Of a stretch of 10,939 nt of DNA, positions 7,303 to 10,939 are shown one piece after another. The DNA is from Burkholderiales bacterium. Its GTDB lineage: Bacteria; Pseudomonadota; Gammaproteobacteria; Burkholderiales; Burkholderiaceae_F. Position 1 is the first letter of the stretch; each line of letters opens with the position of its first letter. Location of the stretch: the NCBI GenBank assembly GCA_021205255.1, contig JAJPXW010000230.1, forward strand, positions 1 through 10,939. The letters are read 5' to 3'. The notes beneath the pieces are model-generated. The model ran no database searches. It had not been told where the DNA came from and worked only from the letters and a program-made list of their open reading frames with translations. The translations under genes and the position numbers were made by a program.

Positions 7303-8360
7303 TCGTCAATCGAAATAAGTTCGTACTGAGGATTACCCATCTTCTGTTCTTTCATGTAGGAAAGCTGACGTAGACCGTGTCTTGACTCCATACGCTCGAC
7401 GAGATCGTGGTTCTTTTCCTTTCCTGCGTGATAGACAAGATCCACGCATGCCTGATCTACTGCCAGGATATCGGTGGAAGCAGCCATTCCGATATCAGGA
7501 ATAGTTGGTTCGGCTGCGGTAGTGCCGGCACAATCGCAGTCGACGGACATGCGGCGCATGACATTAAGGAAAGTGATTCTTTTACCAAAAAAGTCGCAGG
7601 TAGCTTTTGCGGAATCTCCCATTGTTTCCATGAGAGGTTCTTTATCTGGCCATTTCTCCCATGGAATTTCGGGACCTTCAACCATATGGACTTGCGCTTT
7701 GCCTATCCGCCCATCGGCGCAACCGATGGCAATATTTTTCATTGAGCCACCGAAGCCTCCCATGGCGTGGCCTTTGAAATGGGTCAATACAATTAGAGAA
7801 TCGTAAGTAAGTAAGTTCTTTCCAACTGATAGCTCATGGAGTCTGGTGCCACCTCTTACAGGCAAAGTAGCAGTTCCGTCCTCATCCATGATGTCTACAG
7901 TGCAGAAAGTCCATCCGTTGGTTTCAAGAGTCTTGCGGTGTTCTTCCGTAGTAAAACGGGCGCCTTTGTAAAGGGTGTTCGTTTCGACAATATTGCTGTT
8001 GGGAACCTGAGCTTGGAAAGTCTTGACCATGGCCGGCGGAATAATGTTCGGGCCATGAGGTTCTCCAGTATGTAGCTTAATTGCTACTTTGCCATAGATC
8101 TCGTTATTGACAAGGTTATATAGCTTAATGAGATGTTCTGCATCGATATGCTTGGTGAAATAAACCTTGGCAGTCGATCCAGTGGCTTTTCCTGTAATTT
8201 GTTTACTTCCAATAACAGGTGTTGCATCCTGAATATTTGTGGTTACAAGTTTCATTTTGTTATTCCCCTTCTGGCTCATTAGGGCTGATGTCGGCAGCGC
8301 TAGAAGCACTAAGTTGGAATTGAGGTTTGAGGTTTGAAGTTTTTGGGATTTAATAAACAT
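7299..8360 (-). CDS. DUF362 domain-containing protein, downstream copy (intact)
   Basis: A 353-residue DUF362-family protein; the biochemical role of the family is not established. Conserved blocks shared with the adjacent paralog include KVYFTKHID (65-73), HTGEPHGPNI (97-106), VETNTLYKG (125-133), LTHFKGHAMGGFGGSMKNI (192-210), ADGRIGKAQVH (215-225), RRMSVDCDCAG (269-279, with Cys275 and Cys277) and DIGMAASTDILA (289-300). There is no ferredoxin domain. The first 35 residues contain a hydrophobic run (LVLLALPTSALM) that could act as a Sec signal but has a long polar front. An alternative ATG at codon 36 (8253-8255) has a strong AAGGGGAA site and begins where the paralog's mature part begins; it would give a 318-residue protein without an export signal. 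The 8360 start is also preceded by AAGG, but within a hairpin. Last gene of the four-gene minus-strand cluster. Confident as DUF362, uncertain for the start. Confidence 0.85.
   Translation of the reverse strand: MFIKSQKLQTSNLNSNLVLLALPTSALMSQKGNNKMKLVTTNIQDATPVIGSKQITGKATGSTAKVYFTKHIDAEHLIKLYNLVNNEIYGKVAIKLHTGEPHGPNIIPPAMVKTFQAQVPNSNIVETNTLYKGARFTTEEHRKTLETNGWTFCTVDIMDEDGTATLPVRGGTRLHELSVGKNLLTYDSLIVLTHFKGHAMGGFGGSMKNIAIGCADGRIGKAQVHMVEGPEIPWEKWPDKEPLMETMGDSAKATCDFFGKRITFLNVMRRMSVDCDCAGTTAAEPTIPDIGMAASTDILAVDQACVDLVYHAGKEKNHDLVERMESRHGLRQLSYMKEQKMGNPQYELISIDD
8320..8340 (-). repeat. three tandem heptamers in the DUF362 leader
   Basis: Three consecutive 7-bp units, TTGAGGT, TTGAGGT and TTGAAGT (plus strand), lie inside the first 15 codons of the long DUF362 reading frame. 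The unit is not a multiple of three, so gain or loss of one copy would switch the long start out of frame without affecting the internal start at 8255. Confidence 0.55.
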
Positions 8361-8395
8361 CGAGATGCCTTATCTAGCTATCGATAGGCATCTCG
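8361..8395 (-). promoter_or_regulatory. hairpin overlapping the ribosome-binding site of the downstream DUF362 gene
   Basis: CGAGATGCC (8361-8369) and GGCATCTCG (8387-8395) are a perfect nine-base inverted repeat, extended by TATC (8371-8374) with GATA (8383-8386) past one bulge, giving about 13 pairs. On the minus strand the arm next to the ATG contains the AAGG of the 8360 start, so the structure would bury it. The following ATGTTTATT is only moderately U-rich, so it could be a weak terminator for the upstream paralog or a translational switch. Confidence 0.55.
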
Positions 8396-8415
8396 CATGT
8401 TGCTCTTTAAAAATA

Positions 8416-9441
8416 TCAAGGAATGATTCTACACTTCGTCGATATCAATAAGCTCGTACTGTGGCTTGCCCATTCTATGCTCCCGCATAGCGGAAAGCTG
8501 ACGTAGACCATGGAGAGACCATGGTCATGGGTTTCCTTGGATTTCTTGTAGACCATATCTACAGAAGCCTGGTCGGCAGCAAGAATATCCGTGGAAGCAA
8601 GCATACCGATATCTGGAAGCGTTGGTTCGGCGGCTCCCACTCCAGCACAGTCGCAGTCTACAGACATACGTCTTAAAACATTGATAAAGCAGACATTCTT
8701 ACCAAAATGATCAAGAGCGGCCTTTCCGGAATCAGCCATGTTTTCCATGAAGACGTCTTTAGTTGGCCAAGAAGCGTAATCCTGGTTTGATGGATGTGTG
8801 TCATGGACCTGGGCTTTACCTACACGACCGTCTGCAAGACCAATGGCAATATTCTTTAATGAGCCACCGAAGCCACCCATTCCATGACCTTTGAAGTGGG
8901 TTAGCACAATCATGGAGTCGTAGTTCTGAATGTTCTTGCCAAGAGAAACTTTCTTGAGGTGGAAACCATCCTTGACTGGGAATTCAACAGCGCCATGCTC
9001 ATCGAGAATATCGACTGGGCAGAAGTTCCAACCATTGACTAAAAGAGTCTGCTGGTGTTTTTTGGTGTTGCCGCGGTCTCCGTTGTAGAGCGTATTCGTT
9101 TCAACTAAAGCACTGTTGGGAACGGTCTTTTGGAAGTCTCTTACCAAGTCTCTTGGGAGAATATTTGGTCCGTGCTTTTCGCCAGTGTGGATTTTGATGG
9201 CTACTTTGCCATGGATGTCCTGGTTAACTAACTGGTAGAGCTTAATAAGGTGATCGGAATCGATGTGCTTAGTGAAATAGACTTTGGCGGCTCCCGGTGT
9301 TTCAGTCGTGACCTGCTGGCTACCAATGACTGGGGTAGCTCCTTGAATGTTTTCGGTCACTAATTTGGAGAACGCATCGGTTTGCCAAAGAAGTGCTAGT
9401 GCGCCAATCGATCTGATGAAGTTTTGACGTGTAATGGGCAT
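8416..9441 (-). CDS. DUF362 domain-containing protein, upstream copy, C-terminal frameshift
   Basis: A 341-residue frame closely related to the neighbouring DUF362 gene; over the stretch from YDS to AQVH the two match at about 35 of 41 positions. The same blocks are present: HTGEKHGPNI (85-94), THFKGHGMGGFGGS (181-194), ADGRVGKAQVH (203-213), RRMSVDCDCAG (257-267). The N terminus (MPITRQNFIRSIGALALLW) has the layout of a Tat signal but reads Arg-Gln where twin Arg is expected. After about residue 308 the frame departs from the paralog. The other frame continues with HGLRQLSAMREHRMG and PQYELIDIDEV to a TAG at 8429-8431, matching the paralog's tail. The last roughly 33 residues are therefore out of frame, at a tandem 11-bp repeat. 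The core domain is complete, so partial function is possible. Second-to-last gene of the cluster. Only a weak GGGAA precedes the start. Confidence 0.8.
   Translation of the reverse strand: MPITRQNFIRSIGALALLWQTDAFSKLVTENIQGATPVIGSQQVTTETPGAAKVYFTKHIDSDHLIKLYQLVNQDIHGKVAIKIHTGEKHGPNILPRDLVRDFQKTVPNSALVETNTLYNGDRGNTKKHQQTLLVNGWNFCPVDILDEHGAVEFPVKDGFHLKKVSLGKNIQNYDSMIVLTHFKGHGMGGFGGSLKNIAIGLADGRVGKAQVHDTHPSNQDYASWPTKDVFMENMADSGKAALDHFGKNVCFINVLRRMSVDCDCAGVGAAEPTLPDIGMLASTDILAADQASVDMVYKKSKETHDHGLSMVYVSFPLCGSIEWASHSTSLLISTKCRIIP
8505..8526 (-). repeat. 11-bp tandem repeat at the frameshift site
   Basis: Two adjacent 11-bp units, AGACCATGGAG (8505-8515) and AGACCATGGTC (8516-8526), share their first nine bases. 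Removing one unit would restore the reading frame into the conserved C-terminal tail of the upstream DUF362 copy. Confidence 0.7.
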
Positions 9442-9505
9442 GTTTTAGGTGTTCCCGATAAATAAAAATTAAATGCAAACCAATTAAAACTTTTGCGGGT
9501 AAACA

Positions 9506-9525
9506 GGCCGGAAACATGCCCGGCC
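9506..9525 (-). promoter_or_regulatory. GC-rich hairpin between CMD-like and DUF362 genes
   Basis: GGCCGG (9506-9511) pairs perfectly with CCGGCC (9520-9525) over an eight-base loop. On the minus strand it is followed by TGTTTACC, too poor in U for a strong terminator. A partial terminator that lowers DUF362 expression relative to the cupin and CMD genes, or an mRNA-processing stem, would fit its place in the 94-bp gap. Confidence 0.45.
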
Positions 9526-9535
9526 CACGGCTCAA

Positions 9536-10303
9536 TTACTTAATGTTATTTACCACCGCCAAGGCATTCAATGTCCTTGGGAAGCCGTTCAAAGGTGCGG
9601 CAATTTGGATAGCGTCGACTAAGTCTTGCCTACTATTGCCTTCATTAATATTTGCATTTTCGTGGATAGTCAGCTGTGTTTCGCAACCTCCGAGCGATGC
9701 AATTGCAGCAAAAACTACTAACTCACGGTCTTTTATAGACATGCCTTTTCTGGTGTAGAAATCACCGAAGCACCAGCCGGACAGATCATTGATAATGATG
9801 CCCTCCTGGCCTTTCGGAGCATTCTTGTGCATTTCCTTAATGTAGTCTCCGAAAATGGAAACCTGCACTTCAATGCCCTTTTCAAGACGGTTTTCGTCAT
9901 TGACGGTAACTTGCGACTCCAATGGCAGTTTCACTCCAGCTTCCTTCAAAGCTTCGTTAACAGCTGGAAGAATAGCTTCGACATGACCAACTCCAACATA
10001 TGGCGATGTCTGGATGACAGCTTCGGTAATGGCAATTGGCGTTACACCTGCTTTAATGGCGGCTGCGGCAATGGCCTTGGCTTCCACTGGCAAAGCCTGG
10101 GCGGCGGAAGTGGCAAGAAGTACAAAATACTTCTGCTCGGTACTTAAACCTTTTCCTCTTTCAGAAACGTTGAGCATCCGATTTTTCATTTCCTCGAAGT
10201 CAGGATTTTCGCAAGTTTCTGCCGCCTGCGCTTTGATACTCAGAGCGGAAGCGGCTGCGCCAACGGCTACTGTCATGAGAGTTTGTCTCCGTGTGAAGTT
10301 CAT
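9536..10303 (-). CDS. Tat-exported carboxymuconolactone decarboxylase (CMD) family protein, two CMD-like domains
   Basis: A 255-residue protein. The N terminus, MNFTRRQTLMTVAVGAAASA, is a twin-arginine signal (Arg5-Arg6) with a probable cleavage after AQA near residue 27, so a folded protein should reach the periplasm. Two CMD-like alpha-helical domains follow: about 54-120 (LSTEQKYFVLLATSAAQAL ... AITEAVIQTSPYVGVGHVEAI) and about 165-250 (SGWCFGDFYTRKGMSIKDRELVVFAAIASLGG ... GFPRTLNALAVV). The CxxC pair of peroxidase-type AhpD proteins is absent. The second domain carries Cys207 and His214 in GGCETQLTIHENAN. Simple AhpD-like thiol peroxidase chemistry is therefore not supported, and PcaC-type lyase activity is also unproven. 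AAAGGGAA sits about nine bases before the ATG. It lies 51 bp downstream of the cupin gene and 94 bp upstream of a DUF362 gene, all on one strand. Confidence 0.85.
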   Translation of the reverse strand: MNFTRRQTLMTVAVGAAASALSIKAQAAETCENPDFEEMKNRMLNVSERGKGLSTEQKYFVLLATSAAQALPVEAKAIAAAAIKAGVTPIAITEAVIQTSPYVGVGHVEAILPAVNEALKEAGVKLPLESQVTVNDENRLEKGIEVQVSIFGDYIKEMHKNAPKGQEGIIINDLSGWCFGDFYTRKGMSIKDRELVVFAAIASLGGCETQLTIHENANINEGNSRQDLVDAIQIAAPLNGFPRTLNALAVVNNIK

Positions 10304-10332
10304 TTTTATAGTTCCCTTTGCTTTAGCGCGTC

Positions 10333-10362
10333 TTAAGTAATTGAAATAAAATGGTTACTTAA
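10333..10362 (-). repeat. inverted repeat at the cupin stop codon
   Basis: TTAAGTAA (10333-10340) and TTACTTAA (10355-10362) are perfect eight-base inverted repeats 14 bp apart. The right arm overlaps the cupin stop codon. The AT-only-rich stem is too weak to be a terminator and may separate cupin and CMD messages. Confidence 0.35.
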
Positions 10363-10840
10363 TGTTGTTGTACTGTTCATCAGTGACTGGTTCCATCCAT
10401 TCGACGTTCTGACCGTCTGGGAGAGTTCCGGTAATAGTCATCTGAACCATTTTTTGATCAGGTGCGGCGCCGTGGAAGTGCTTAACGCCTTTTGGACAAA
10501 CAACAAGATCGCCTTTCTTAAGAACGCTGACTTTTTCTCCATATACCCCGGAGCGACCTTCACCTTTAAGGATAATGAGCACTTGGCCAATTGGGTGAGT
10601 GTGCCAGAAAGAGCGTGAACCAGGTTGGAAAGTTACCATGCCAGAACCTGCTGCCATACCAGGAAGCGGTTCAGAAAGCTGTTGGACTGTGACGTCGCCG
10701 GTAAATACCTTATCGCTACCCTTTACTGCTTGCATTTCGGAAGCAGGTATTACTAACTGGGATCCTTCTGGAATCTTTTGCTCGGCGTAAGCGCAATTCA
10801 ATGCAAGAGCGACGGCAGCCAACGTAATTAGGATTTTCAT
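10355..10840 (-). CDS. secreted small cupin protein with His/His/Gln/His metal site
   Basis: A 161-residue single-domain cupin. Residues 1-19 are a Sec signal peptide (MKILITLAAVALALNCAYA, cleavage before Glu20); Cys16 is not in a lipobox. Cupin motif 1 is PGSRSFWHTHPIGQVLIILKG, giving His80, His82 and Gln86, with Gln in place of the usual Glu. Motif 2 is PKGVKHFHG, giving His121 as the fourth ligand. The His/His/Gln/His set and the overall layout resemble the manganese cupins described as (R)-hydroxynitrile lyases (Granulicella type). Many relatives have no known physiological substrate, so the reaction is left open. GGAG, seven bases before the ATG, supports the start. It is the first visible gene of the cluster with the CMD-like and DUF362 genes, and small cupins next to CMD proteins are a recurrent pairing in bacteria. 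Confidence 0.88.
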   Translation of the reverse strand: MKILITLAAVALALNCAYAEQKIPEGSQLVIPASEMQAVKGSDKVFTGDVTVQQLSEPLPGMAAGSGMVTFQPGSRSFWHTHPIGQVLIILKGEGRSGVYGEKVSVLKKGDLVVCPKGVKHFHGAAPDQKMVQMTITGTLPDGQNVEWMEPVTDEQYNNIK

Positions 10841-10890
10841 TTATGGTCTCCACGTAAAAGGAATGATCTTTTGGAAAAGCTAGGTTTGCA

Positions 10891-10922
10891 CTTTTCAGAC
10901 GATTGGATTTAAGTCTGAAGAG
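10891..10922. promoter_or_regulatory. operator-like inverted repeat upstream of the cupin cluster
   Basis: CTTTTCAGAC (10891-10900) and GTCTGAAGAG (10913-10922) are ten-base arms with one mismatch, 12 bp apart, containing the perfect core TTCAGAC/GTCTGAA. It sits about 50-80 bp upstream of the cupin start and is not followed by a T tract on either strand. A dimeric regulator site is the simplest reading. The core promoter is not clear and may lie past the right edge. Confidence 0.4.
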
Positions 10923-10939
10923 GTTATTTAGTATTTTCC

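Noticed and set aside
8505..8530. Programmed ribosomal frameshift in the upstream DUF362 gene
   Set aside because: No slippery heptamer or downstream pseudoknot is evident; a tandem 11-bp repeat explains the frame change more simply.

Overview
The window reads as ordinary chromosomal DNA from a host-associated betaproteobacterium, plausibly Sutterellaceae (Sutterella/Parasutterella-like). The grounds are an orphan Bug/TctC-type periplasmic binding protein, Tat- and Sec-exported small proteins, moderate-to-low G+C with AT-rich intergenic spacers, and proteobacterial forms of leucyl aminopeptidase and threonine aldolase. The taxon is inference from gene content, not from a marker gene. I see no tRNA, rRNA, CRISPR array, transposase or phage gene.

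Layout. (1) 1-374 is a gene-free leader, followed by a secreted tripartite-tricarboxylate-type binding protein (375-1319, +) that ends at a bidirectional terminator. (2) Two minus-strand genes one base apart, 2620-4062 and 1425-2618, encode an FAD-dependent D-2-hydroxyacid dehydrogenase and then an asparaginase-fold protein in which most catalytic residues are replaced. (3) A 453-bp divergent spacer (4063-4515) carries candidate promoters for both directions and a long imperfect inverted repeat. (4) Two plus-strand metabolic genes, leucyl aminopeptidase (4516-5988) and a threonine-aldolase-like PLP enzyme (6118-7173), are each followed by a hairpin terminator. (5) A minus-strand cluster runs from the right edge back to 7299: exported cupin, Tat-exported two-domain carboxymuconolactone-decarboxylase (CMD)-like protein, and two tandem DUF362 paralogs, with gaps of 51, 94 and 55 bp.

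The last cluster is the most likely place for an undescribed system. It combines a periplasmic cupin with an unusual His/His/Gln/His metal site, a Tat-exported CMD-like protein without the CxxC pair, and two DUF362 proteins of unknown function. The upstream DUF362 copy (8416-9441) has a near-Tat leader (Arg-Gln instead of Arg-Arg) and a C-terminal frameshift at a tandem 11-bp repeat. The downstream copy (7299-8360) has two competing starts, one preceded by a hairpin that would bury its ribosome-binding site.

The metabolic genes suggest a cell living on organic acids and amino acids or peptides: organic acid capture (binding protein), 2-hydroxyacid oxidation (FAD enzyme), peptide breakdown (PepA) and threonine/glycine interconversion (aldolase-like). 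That joint role is inferred. Only the operon pairings are supported by spacing.
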